In this document: positions 26,303 through 34,190 of the stretch, one piece after another
How positions within the stretch are numbered: the stretch's first letter is position 1
Layout of the letters: each line of letters begins with the position of its first letter
Assembly: GCF_041200145.1 (NCBI RefSeq)
Contig: NZ_CP165734.1
Span: forward strand, 7,483,001 to 7,547,000
Direction: 5' to 3'
DNA length: 64,000 nt
Source of the DNA: Bradyrhizobium sp. LLZ17
GTDB lineage: Bacteria; Pseudomonadota; Alphaproteobacteria; Rhizobiales; Xanthobacteraceae
Position numbers and translations under genes: made by a program
Notes under the pieces: generated by a model
Databases searched by the model: none
The model's input: only the letters and a program-made list of their open reading frames with translations
Told to the model about the DNA's origin: nothing

Positions 26303-27759
26303 TTATCCCAACCCACCGATATGGAACGCCTTCGTTTCGAGGTATTCCTCGATCCCGACCTGGGCTCCTTCGCGACCCAAGCCGGATTGCTTGATACCCC
26401 CGAATGGCGCCACTTCCGTCGACACCATGCCGGTGTTGAGGCCGACCATGCCCGCCTCGAGCGCCTCTGCGACGCGCCAGGAGCGCTTCAGGTCTCTGGT
26501 GTAGAAATAAGCCGCGAGTCCGAACGGGGTTGCATTTGCGATGGCGACCGCCTCCGCGTCGGTCTCGAAACGGAAGAGCGGCGCGACCGGACCAAATGTC
26601 TCTTCGTGCGCGAGCGCCATCTCGGTGGTTGCCTCGGTCAGAACGATAGGCGCGGTAAATTGCGGCCCCTTCGGTAGCTTCACGGGCTGGCCCGCAAGAC
26701 GGGCACCCTTGGACAGTGCGTCGGCGACATGGCGGTCGATCTTGCTGATCGCCGCCTCGTTGATCATCGGCCCGATCGCCACGCCCGGCTCCAGGCCTGG
26801 TCCCACCTTCATTCTTTCGACGCGGGCCACAAGCTTGTCCGCGAAGGCATCATAAACGCCGGCCTGCACGAGAATCCGGTTGGCGCAAACGCAGGTCTGG
26901 CCGCCATTGCGGAACTTCGACATGATCGCGCCCTCGACCGCGAGGTCGAGATCGGCATCGTCGAAGACGATGAAAGGGGCATTTCCGCCGAGCTCGAGGC
27001 TCACACGCTTGATGCTATCGGCGGCACCGCGCATGAGCAGCGAGCCGACGCGGGTCGAGCCCGTGAACGAGATCTTGCGCACCGTTTCGTTGGCCATGAT
27101 CTCCGCGCCGATCTCGGTTGGCAGGCCGGTGACGACGTTGACCACGCCCGGGGAATACCGGCGCGCTCCGCCAGCACCGCCAGAGCGAGTGCCGAATGGG
27201 GCGTGAAGTCGGAGGGTTTGATCACAACCGTGCACCCCGCCGCGAGCGCTGGCGCGACCTTGCGTGTGATCATGGCGTTTGGAAAATTCCAGGGCGTGAT
27301 GATTGCGCACACGCCCACCGGTTCCTTGAGAACAAGGATGCGCCGGTCTGGCGTCGGCGAGGGGATCGTCGTGCCGCCGATACGCCGGGCTTCCTCCGCG
27401 AACCATTTGACGAAGGAGGCACCGTAGCGGATCTCGCCCTTTGATTCCTCCAATGGCTTGCCCTGTTCGAGCGTCAAAATGTGCGCCAGATCGTCCAGAT
27501 GCGCGATCATGAGTCCATGCCAGGCTTCCAGAAGCACAGCGCGCTCGGCGTTGGTCTTCGCACGCCAACCCGCATAAGCGGCGGCGGCGGCAGCAATAGC
27601 GGCGCGGGTGTCGTCCCGCCCCATGTTCGGCACGGTGCCGACAATGGCCTGCGTCGCCGGATCGATCACATCGATCGTTGCTCCCGAAAGTGCCCCCACC
27701 CATTGGCCACCAATCAGGCCCCGCTGGCGGAACAGCCCTTCGTCGTTGAGGTTCTGCAT
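26303..27759 (-). pseudogene. NAD(P)-dependent succinate-semialdehyde-type dehydrogenase, GabD-like (single frameshift)
   Basis: An aldehyde dehydrogenase of about 485 residues if repaired. Frame 1 gives the N-terminus (RQRGLIGGQWV) through ITPWNFPNAMITRK to ERAGIP. Frame 2 resumes at PGVVNVVTG, with the general base in LELGGNAPF and the catalytic cysteine in NGGQTCVCANR. Adding one base to the G run at 27150-27153 fuses both. ATG 27759 follows AAGGA. Oxidation of succinate semialdehyde or a related omega-semialdehyde fits the neighbouring aminotransferase and FAD oxidase. Confidence 0.87.
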
Positions 27760-27776
27760 CTGATGATCCTTGTCGG

Positions 27777-27908
27777 CTAGGAGAAACGGGAATGCACGGC
27801 TGTGGTGATCGCCTCGGTGCCGGCGGCCCCCAGCAAGGCCCGTGCGGTTGCTGTCACCTCGCGCCCAATGCCGGCGCCGGGAATGAGTGCGATGCCGTAG
27901 CTCTTCAT
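27777..27908 (-). pseudogene. 43-residue remnant of an isopropylmalate/tartrate dehydrogenase-family gene
   Basis: The translated piece starts SYGIALIPGAGIGREVTA after the initiator Met-Lys. This is the N-terminal NAD-site strand of the decarboxylating-dehydrogenase family (usual motif IPGDGIG, here with Ala for Asp) and normally continues for about 350 residues. Here a stop follows after 43. Its ATG overlaps the stop of the upstream aldehyde dehydrogenase (ATGA), so the translational coupling of the lost gene survives. Interpreted as an internal deletion that removed most of the gene. Confidence 0.6.
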
Positions 27909-29380
27909 GAAAGCCCCTCGATATGGATGAGTACGCTCTTGGAGCGGCGGTTCGCGCAATAAGCTTCGCGGCCGAGATCCTTGCCGATGCCGGAGCGCTT
28001 GTAGCCTCCGGTCGGCAGAATGTGATCGCGCGATCGGCCATAGCCGTTGACCCACACGGTGCCGGCGGCAAACGCGCGCGTGACCCGGATCACGCGTGAG
28101 ACGTCGCGCGTGTAAAGTCCGGCGGCAAGTCCGTAGGTCGGATGGTCGGCGAGGCTCACGGCTTGTTCCTCGGTGGTGAATGTCTGAAGCGTCAGCACCG
28201 GCCCGAAGATCTCTTCGGCAATGGCGGGAGAAGCTTGCTGCACGTTGGCAAGAAGCGTCGGTGCATAGAAATAGCCTTTGCCGTCCATGGGTTCGCCGCC
28301 CGCTCGACACTCGGCGCCACTGGCGCACGCTGCTCGGACGATCGTGTGAATTCGCGAGCGCTGCCGCTCGGAAATGATCGGCGAATACGTGGTTGCGGCA
28401 TCCCAGGTCGGACCAGCGCGAACGGCTTTCATGCGAGCGAGGATGGCCTCAACGAGCGGTTCGGCCACGAAGGCGTGCGCGATCAGCCGCGATCCGGCGA
28501 CACAGGCTTGACCTGCGTTGGCGAGGATGCTGCCGGCAATCGCCGCAGCAGCCTGATCGAGATCGGCGTCCGCGAACACGATCTGTGGGCTTTTGCCGCC
28601 GAGCTCGAGTGTCATTGGCTTGATGCCGGTAGCCGCAATATTGACCATGATCGCAGCTCCCGCGCCGGTCGATCCGGTGAAGCTCACCTTGGCCACATCG
28701 GAATGGCCGGTAATGGCGGCGCCGGTCGTTGGTCCATCGCCGAGCACGACGTTGATGAGTCCGGGGGGCAGGCCGGCCTTGATCGCCAATTGAGCGAGAA
28801 AGACCGAGGAGAATGGCGTCAGCTCGGAAGGTTTCAGCACCACGGCGTTGCCCGCGGCAAGCGCCGGTGCGAGCTTCCAGCCTGCCATGGACAGCGGAAA
28901 ATTCCAGGGCGTGATGGCGCCGACGACTCCGTAGGGCTCGGTCATGATCATGCCGAGATGCCCATCATCGGTGGGTACCAGGTCGCCGCCCTCCTTGTCG
29001 GCGAATTCGGCGAAGAAGCGGATTTGCTCCGCGGTCACCGCGATGTCTCCCGCAACGAGTTGGCCGACCGGGCGGGTCGATGAAATCGCCTCGACTTTCG
29101 CGAGAGTGTAGGCTTCGCGCTCTATGAGGTCGGCCCAGCGTTTGAGGACGTTGGCGCGTTCGCGCGGCCGCACGCCACCCCAGTTGCTTGTCTTCAGGGC
29201 CTTTCTGGCGGTTTGAACCGCCTCGTCGACGATCTCCTCCGAGGCGACGGGACATTCGGCGTAGAACGAGCCATCCGAAGGGCGCTGCAGCGGAAGCAGG
29301 CCGGGCGCCTCAAGCAGCCGATCGCCAATCAAGTGGCCGATCGGCAGCGAAATCTGATCGGGGTCGAAGCTCAGGCTCAT
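27905..29380 (-). CDS. NAD-dependent aldehyde dehydrogenase
   Basis: A 491-residue aldehyde dehydrogenase. ITPWNFPLSMAGWKLAPAL forms the NAD site, LELGGKSPQIV carries the general base, and NAGQACVAGSR carries the catalytic cysteine; EEIFGPVLTLQ is near the C-terminus. It is of the betaine/aminobutyraldehyde-like class rather than GabD. ATG 29380 overlaps the stop of an upstream remnant (ATGA), and its own stop overlaps the start of another. Expected to oxidise an aldehyde from amine breakdown. Confidence 0.9.
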   Translation of the reverse strand: MSLSFDPDQISLPIGHLIGDRLLEAPGLLPLQRPSDGSFYAECPVASEEIVDEAVQTARKALKTSNWGGVRPRERANVLKRWADLIEREAYTLAKVEAISSTRPVGQLVAGDIAVTAEQIRFFAEFADKEGGDLVPTDDGHLGMIMTEPYGVVGAITPWNFPLSMAGWKLAPALAAGNAVVLKPSELTPFSSVFLAQLAIKAGLPPGLINVVLGDGPTTGAAITGHSDVAKVSFTGSTGAGAAIMVNIAATGIKPMTLELGGKSPQIVFADADLDQAAAAIAGSILANAGQACVAGSRLIAHAFVAEPLVEAILARMKAVRAGPTWDAATTYSPIISERQRSRIHTIVRAACASGAECRAGGEPMDGKGYFYAPTLLANVQQASPAIAEEIFGPVLTLQTFTTEEQAVSLADHPTYGLAAGLYTRDVSRVIRVTRAFAAGTVWVNGYGRSRDHILPTGGYKRSGIGKDLGREAYCANRRSKSVLIHIEGLS

Positions 29381-29556
29381 GATACTGTGACGTAGATCTT
29401 GCGGACGGTCTCGATGGTCTTCCAGACGCCCGTAAAGCCTGGTCGGGGATCCACCCCGACGGGGCCGATCGCGAACGGCAGGTGCGGGAGATCGCGAGCG
29501 AAGGCGTCGCGAAAAACGGTCGCGCGCTGTGCGTCGGAATTGAAGAGAAATGTCAT
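29377..29556 (-). pseudogene. Truncated N-terminus of a GhrA-type 2-hydroxyacid dehydrogenase
   Basis: A 59-residue open frame beginning MTFLFNSDAQRATVFRDAFA, which resembles the start of rhizobial glyoxylate/hydroxypyruvate reductases (usually about 310 residues). After about residue 35 the similarity ends and a short unrelated tail runs to a stop that overlaps the aldehyde dehydrogenase ATG. Like the remnant at 27777, it looks like a gene collapsed by internal deletion that kept its junction with the next gene. The family assignment is from memory of the motif and is tentative. Confidence 0.45.
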
Positions 29557-29775
29557 TTTCGAAGTCGATCGCACCAACAATGGCGAACTCGCCAGGTTGA
29601 ACCATGCTATCGGAGCGAGCGTTCATCCGGTGCCGAATGCGATCGTGATTTGGTGGATTGTTTCGTTGCACGGCAGTTCTGAAATGTAATCTGCGGCAGC
29701 GGCCGGTTTATGCTGAGCTTCTCCGGAGCCCGGAGCGGCGGCTTCGGCCGATGTCGGGTCTGATCAGAGAGAGAC

Positions 29776-30675
29776 ATGAAGCCTCGCACGACCAGTTCAC
29801 TCACGATCGATGCCTTCGATGCGCGCGCGGTCGACATCGACACGGTAGAGCTCGAACAGCTCTACACGTTGTCGATCGGCGTAGGCTGGCCGCACCGGCC
29901 CGAGGACTGGCAGTTTCTGCGCAACGTGGGACACGGGATCGCGGTTCACGATGAAATCGGACGATTGCTGGGCTCCGCCATGTGGTTTCCCCACGGGCCG
30001 GATTTTGCCACCGTCGGAATGGTCATCACGTCACCCCGCGTTCAGACACGCGGCACGGCCCGGTGGTTGATGAAGCGGGTTCTGTCCGCGTGCAAGGGAC
30101 GAAATCTCCGCCTCAATGCCACGCGCGCAGCCCGCAAGCTCTATCTCTCGCTCGGCTTTCGTACCGAGCGCACGGTGTTCCAGCGTCAAGGCGAGGCGCA
30201 ATGGTCCAGCGAGATGCCGCTCCTTTCCGGAGGAGCTGAATTGCGTCCCCTTCACGAGAGGGATCTGCGGGCAATCGCCGAACTCGATGCGCAAGCATTC
30301 GGAGCATCACGCCTCGCGCTGCTTGGGGCTCTCCTGCCGCAATCCGCAGGGGTAGGGCTCTATCGGCGCGGTCGTCTCGAGGCCTTCGCACTCTGCCGCC
30401 CGTTCGGGCGGGGGCATGTCGTCGGGCCGGTGGTCGCCTCGAACGACGAGGACGCGATCGCGGTGATTGCGCCGCACGTCGCTGCCCATGCAGGAGAGTT
30501 TCTGAGGCTCGATACGCACCTGGCCGACGGCGAGTTCTGCTCGTTTTTGGCTGGCTCGGGCCTCGCGTTTTTCGACAGCGTTACGACGATGTCGCTCGGG
30601 GGAGAGTTTTGCGATCCAAATGCGCGCTCTTCAAGGCCCACAACTTACGCGCTTGCAAGTCAGGCGCTCGGCTAA
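29776..30675 (+). CDS. Double-GNAT acetyltransferase-like protein B
   Basis: A 299-residue paralogue of the protein at 23217-24059, with the same plan of two GNAT-like halves: GWPHRPEDWQF near residue 35, a degenerate acetyl-CoA loop (SPRVQTRGTARWLM), PFGRGHVVGPVVAS and the ending ASQALG. The acetyl-CoA loop is less canonical than in protein A (RGxGxA became RGTARW). It is divergent from the aldehyde dehydrogenase operon. The two copies bracket the catabolic region; whether they acetylate the same amine is unknown. Confidence 0.82.
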   Translation: MKPRTTSSLTIDAFDARAVDIDTVELEQLYTLSIGVGWPHRPEDWQFLRNVGHGIAVHDEIGRLLGSAMWFPHGPDFATVGMVITSPRVQTRGTARWLMKRVLSACKGRNLRLNATRAARKLYLSLGFRTERTVFQRQGEAQWSSEMPLLSGGAELRPLHERDLRAIAELDAQAFGASRLALLGALLPQSAGVGLYRRGRLEAFALCRPFGRGHVVGPVVASNDEDAIAVIAPHVAAHAGEFLRLDTHLADGEFCSFLAGSGLAFFDSVTTMSLGGEFCDPNARSSRPTTYALASQALG

Positions 30676-30976
30676 CCTCAAATCGTGGAGCGTCCGCGAT
30701 ACGGGCCTTGCCGATCGTTCTGAGAACCGCCGCTCGCCGGCCGACCCGGATCTAGTGCGCGTCAATCAACGACCTAGAAGATATGCGCTGCGTTCGGCGC
30801 CCGCGTTTGCAGAACGATAGTGGCGCGCATCCATCCGAGTTCATGGATCAGCACGGCAGCAAGCGCTGACCGCGATCGCACTGGGCGGTCCCGAAGGTTG
30901 CATCCCTGCAGCGCACACCGCGACGACACAGGAACCAAACAGCAAGGGAAGGCTTGATCGCTAAAGGAGGTGCGGC
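30676..30976. other. 301-base intergenic region upstream of a secreted-protein gene
   Basis: No convincing gene on either strand. Near its right end it holds GGAAC (30931-30935) followed 16 bases later by GCTT, a weak stress-type promoter match, and an excellent ribosome-binding site AAAGGAGG at 30963-30970. Nothing else recognised. Confidence 0.5.
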
Positions 30977-31495
30977 ATGAACGTCTCCCGAGTTGCCCTT
31001 GTCCTGGCTGTGATCATTCCTTGCGCCGCGTTTGCTCAAGGCGGCGGAGGCGGAGGTGGCAGCGGCGGCGGATCTGCCGGCGGAGCAGGTGGCGCCTCGT
31101 CCTCCTCGGGTGCTGGCGCAGCAGCTTCAACATCTCCCTCCAGCGGAGCTGCCGGCACTGGCGCGACAGGCGCGAATGGAAGTGCGTCGACAACGGCTCC
31201 TGGGCTCAATGGAAACGTGGCGACGGGCACGGTCAATGGTCTCTCGACCGGGCAGCCTGGCGTTAACCAGCGAACCGGCGCCGAAAATGGGCTTGGAACA
31301 GGAACAACGCCCGGCACCAACACCGCCGGCACCGCAAGCTCATCAGGCGCGCCAGCCGCGAACGCGCAAAACGCCGCGCCTGCCGGCGGCATCGGCAGGC
31401 CTACGCGAACCAAAGAGCAGGACAGCGATTCCAAGATAGATCAGGAGAACAACAAGGCTGATCGGACGGTGGGGCAGATCTGCAAGAACTGCTGA
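30977..31495 (+). CDS. Secreted Gly/Ala/Ser-rich low-complexity protein
   Basis: A 172-residue protein with a clear signal peptide (about residues 1-20, ending AAFAQ). A glycine run is followed by Ala/Ser/Thr/Gly repeats to about residue 140, then a charged tail ending in a CKNC cysteine pair. The composition suggests an extracellular or periplasmic disordered polymer with a C-terminal metal- or disulfide-forming CxxC. No known domain. The very strong Shine-Dalgarno sequence implies high expression. Confidence 0.75.
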   Translation: MNVSRVALVLAVIIPCAAFAQGGGGGGGSGGGSAGGAGGASSSSGAGAAASTSPSSGAAGTGATGANGSASTTAPGLNGNVATGTVNGLSTGQPGVNQRTGAENGLGTGTTPGTNTAGTASSSGAPAANAQNAAPAGGIGRPTRTKEQDSDSKIDQENNKADRTVGQICKNC

Positions 31496-31692
31496 AACGG
31501 ACTGCCATGACGGCGCGGCCTGTCGGCCGCATGATGATGATCGGACGTCAGCAATTCGAACCGCCGCATGGGACAGGGCACCGCGTGCCCTCCCAGCACG
31601 CACCACGCTGAACGTGTCGACAGACCCTCGTGCCGTAACGCTCCCCTGCCAAGGTCGCTCGCAAAACCGGCGCGAACCAAAACCCGCGCGAA

Positions 31693-31845
31693 CTAAGGCT
31701 CGTTTCGTCGCGTGTCGAAGCTGGTATTCCCGCAATTCGGGCATTTGGGAATTTTGTGGCCCTTCGTGACGTGGGTCGTCTCGTGGCATCGTTCGCAGCG
31801 GAAATCGCCGGTTTGCTCCGCGGCTTCTCCAGCATGTGCAGCCAT
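31693..31845 (-). CDS. 50-residue zinc-ribbon protein
   Basis: A short protein with two CxxC knuckles (FRCERCHETT and KCPNCGNTSF), spaced to bind one zinc as a rubredoxin-like ribbon. ATG 31845 follows AGGAG. Such mini-ribbons are common in rhizobial stress regions; function unknown. Confidence 0.7.
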   Translation of the reverse strand: MAAHAGEAAEQTGDFRCERCHETTHVTKGHKIPKCPNCGNTSFDTRRNEP

Positions 31846-32081
31846 TGCGTTTCTCCTGTGATCGCTGCGTGTCAAATCACCCAGCTTCGCAACGGTTTCT
31901 ATTTGCCGGTTCTTTTCTCCCGCCGTGGAGTTCAGGCAAAAGGCTTGTTGAGCATCGCTACTAGGAACGATCCGATCAATTCCTGCTTTTCTGATCGCCG
32001 CCATGAGCGCCGCCGCCAGGCATGGCGGTGCGGACTTTCTGGTCGGCGATCGCGATCCTAAAATTATCAAGGAGAACGTCC

Positions 32082-32507
32082 ATGAAACAGTTGATCCTCG
32101 CCGCCGCTTTGCTTGCCTGCCCAGCCGTTTCGGCGTTCGCGCAGACCTCAGGTCCGGTCAATAGCTCGCAGATGGACGCGGCCTCCAGCGCCAACGACCA
32201 GAAGAGCCCGACGGACCAGGGCCAGAACGCCGGCGGGGCACAGAACACGGCCGCGATTCAGAAGATCAGGCAGGATCTGGAGAGCGCAGGGTTTACCGAC
32301 GTGAAGGTTGTCGCGCAGTCATTTGTGGTCCAAGCGAAATCCAGCGAGGGCAATCCGGTCGTTATGACCATCGGACCGCATGGCATGTCGGTTTTCGAGG
32401 CCATGAGTTCGGGCTCTGGCACCGTCGGATCGGCCTCTGCCGGGGCCAGTGCGACTTCTCCGGCCTCACGGTCCTCAAGCGATCAGAATGCTGGCGCGCA
32501 AAAGTAG
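32082..32507 (+). CDS. Periplasmic PepSY-like small protein
   Basis: A 141-residue protein with a signal peptide (about residues 1-21, AVSAFAQ), a polar linker and one small folded region (about 60-108: IRQDLESAGFTDVKVVAQSF then VMTIGPHGMSVFEAM). The pattern resembles the PepSY/YpmB-type fold. A Ser/Ala/Gly tail follows. ATG 32082 follows AAGGAG. No pathway assignment. Confidence 0.7.
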   Translation: MKQLILAAALLACPAVSAFAQTSGPVNSSQMDAASSANDQKSPTDQGQNAGGAQNTAAIQKIRQDLESAGFTDVKVVAQSFVVQAKSSEGNPVVMTIGPHGMSVFEAMSSGSGTVGSASAGASATSPASRSSSDQNAGAQK

Positions 32508-32529
32508 ACGCCGCCGGGCCGACCCAGCC

Positions 32530-32561
32530 ATCCTGACCGGCCGCAGGACGGCCGGCAGGAT
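32530..32561. terminator. Strong GC-rich hairpin after the PepSY-like gene
   Basis: ATCCTG-A-CCGGCCG pairs with CGGCCGG-CAGGAT around a 5-base loop, giving 13 bp with one bulged base. It lies 23 bases after the stop of the upstream gene and 64 bases before the antiporter start. No T-run follows, so it may act as a Rho-type or processing site rather than a classic terminator. Confidence 0.45.
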
Positions 32562-32624
32562 CCGGACTGCGGAAGCAACCAGACCTGCAAGTCAGCGCGA
32601 GCGGGCCGGTGAACGGGCGAGGGC

Positions 32625-33878
32625 ATGTCGCCACTTTCTTTCATAGCGGTGCTGTTGTGCCTTGCGTCCACGTTCGGACTTCTCAACCGGATGCTTCTGC
32701 GGCTTCCCGGCACGATCGGGCTGACGGTGGTCGCGCTCATTGCTTCGCTTGTTGTCATCGCCCTCGGCGCTCTCTTCCCTGCTCTGAATTTGCGACTGGC
32801 GCTCCAGGATATTTTGGGTGTCCGGGAGCTGCCGGAGACGCTCTTGAACGGCGTCCTGTGCTTCCTGCTTTTTGCCGGCACCTTGCAGGTCGATGTTTCC
32901 GCATTGTGGTCCCGCAAGATCACGGTCTTCCTTCTGGCGACCGCGGGGGTGGTGATTGCGACCGTGTTGTTCGGGGTGGGGATCTACTTCGCCTTCGCCC
33001 TCACTGGGGTGCAGATGCCGCTCTCCTGGGCCCTCGTGCTCGGGGCCATCCTCGCGCCAACAGATCCCGTGGCGGTCGGGTCGATACTGTCGCGAGTGGG
33101 ACTCTCCAAGCATTTGCAGGCGGTGATGGCGGGCGAGAGCCTGTTCAACGACGGCGTGGCGGTGGTCCTGTTTCAGGCGACGCTAGCCTATGCGGTCGGG
33201 AAACATCCTACGTTCGGCTCCATCGGCCTTGATTTCCTGCGTGAGATGGGCGGCGGTCTCATCGTCGGCGCTGCGACCGGCTGGATCGGTTATCTGGCGA
33301 TGAAGCGCATCGACGACTACCCGTTGGAGATCACGATGTCCTTGGCTTTGGCGAGTGGGTCTTACGTGCTCGCCAGCAGTCTCGGCGCCTCCGGTCCGAT
33401 TGCGGTCGTGCTTGCCGGTCTTTTAATCGGCAGCCGCGGACGACGCGAGGCGATGAGCGAGAAGACGTGCCGCAATCTTGCTCTGTTTTGGTCGGTGGTC
33501 GACGAGATCCTGAACTCGCTGCTGTTCTTGTTGATCGGTTTCGAGATGCTTGGGCTGGCTCGTCTCGAACGCTCGACCTTGGTCGTCATGGCACTCGCGA
33601 TTCCCCTCAGTCTGCTCGTGAGAGCCGCAAGTATCGTCGGCACCGCGTTGTGGCTTCATGCCAGGAATCCGAACCGTTGGCCCGCAATCGCCGTCCTGAC
33701 CTGGGGCGGGTTGCGCGGAGCCATCTCGGTGGCGCTGGCGCTGAGTATCGGTTCCAGCGAATGGAAAAGTGGACTTTTGGCGATCTGCTACGCCGTGGTC
33801 GTATTCTCGATCGTGGTGCAGGGGCTGACATTGGAGCGGGTCGTGCGGTTAAGCCGCTTCAAGGACCAGGTTCGGTGA
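32625..33878 (+). CDS. Na+/H+ antiporter, CPA1 (NhaP) family
   Basis: A 417-residue membrane antiporter with about twelve hydrophobic segments. The ion-binding site GAILAPTDPVAV (about residues 140-151) and ESLFNDGVAVVLF (about 170-182) carry the two acidic residues conserved in CPA1 exchangers. TWGGLRGAISVALAL is near the C-terminus. It lacks the long cytoplasmic tail found in some relatives. It would exchange Na+ or K+ for protons across the inner membrane, consistent with the stress genes around it. Confidence 0.93.
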   Translation: MSPLSFIAVLLCLASTFGLLNRMLLRLPGTIGLTVVALIASLVVIALGALFPALNLRLALQDILGVRELPETLLNGVLCFLLFAGTLQVDVSALWSRKITVFLLATAGVVIATVLFGVGIYFAFALTGVQMPLSWALVLGAILAPTDPVAVGSILSRVGLSKHLQAVMAGESLFNDGVAVVLFQATLAYAVGKHPTFGSIGLDFLREMGGGLIVGAATGWIGYLAMKRIDDYPLEITMSLALASGSYVLASSLGASGPIAVVLAGLLIGSRGRREAMSEKTCRNLALFWSVVDEILNSLLFLLIGFEMLGLARLERSTLVVMALAIPLSLLVRAASIVGTALWLHARNPNRWPAIAVLTWGGLRGAISVALALSIGSSEWKSGLLAICYAVVVFSIVVQGLTLERVVRLSRFKDQVR

Positions 33879-33942
33879 AGCCTTGCGGAGCCGTACAATC
33901 GCAGGCGAGTGAGCGCCCATCTCAGCATTATTACAGGGCGAA

Positions 33943-33967
33943 GGAACTTTTGCGGAACGGGCAGGTT
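33943..33967 (+). promoter_or_regulatory. EcfG-type promoter for DUF3311-mctP
   Basis: GGAAC (33943-33947), a 16-base spacer and GGTT (33964-33967), 26 bases before the ATG at 33993. It fits the alphaproteobacterial general-stress consensus GGAAC-N16/17-CGTT with one mismatch. Confidence 0.5.
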
Positions 33968-33992
33968 TTCGCCACAGCAAGAGTGTTCGCCC

Positions 33993-34190
33993 ATGCGCCA
34001 AATCCGCTGGCTCGCCGTCGCGCCGTTCCTCGCTCTCGTGGCCGGTCCGTTCTTCGTCAACCGGGTGCACCCGCTTGTCTTCGGCCTGCCGTTCCTGCTG
34101 GTCTGGATCGTGGCCTGGATTGTGCTGACGTCGCTCATCATGGCCGTGATCTACGCCGTCGATCCGGCTAACCAGGAGAGCGAGCCGTGA
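33993..34190 (+). CDS. DUF3311 small membrane protein, partner of MctP
   Basis: A 65-residue protein with two hydrophobic helices (about residues 6-22 and 29-54) and the DUF3311 pattern (PFFVNRVHPLVFGLPFLL). Such proteins regularly precede SSS-family permeases and are probably their small subunit. Its stop overlaps the GTG of mctP. A longer in-frame start at 33909 has no support. Confidence 0.85.
   Translation: MRQIRWLAVAPFLALVAGPFFVNRVHPLVFGLPFLLVWIVAWIVLTSLIMAVIYAVDPANQESEP

Noticed and set aside
31513-31534. GCGGCC-TGTC-GGCCGC hairpin after the Gly-rich gene as a terminator
   Set aside because: Only 6 bp and no T-run; stems of this kind are frequent by chance in DNA this G+C-rich.
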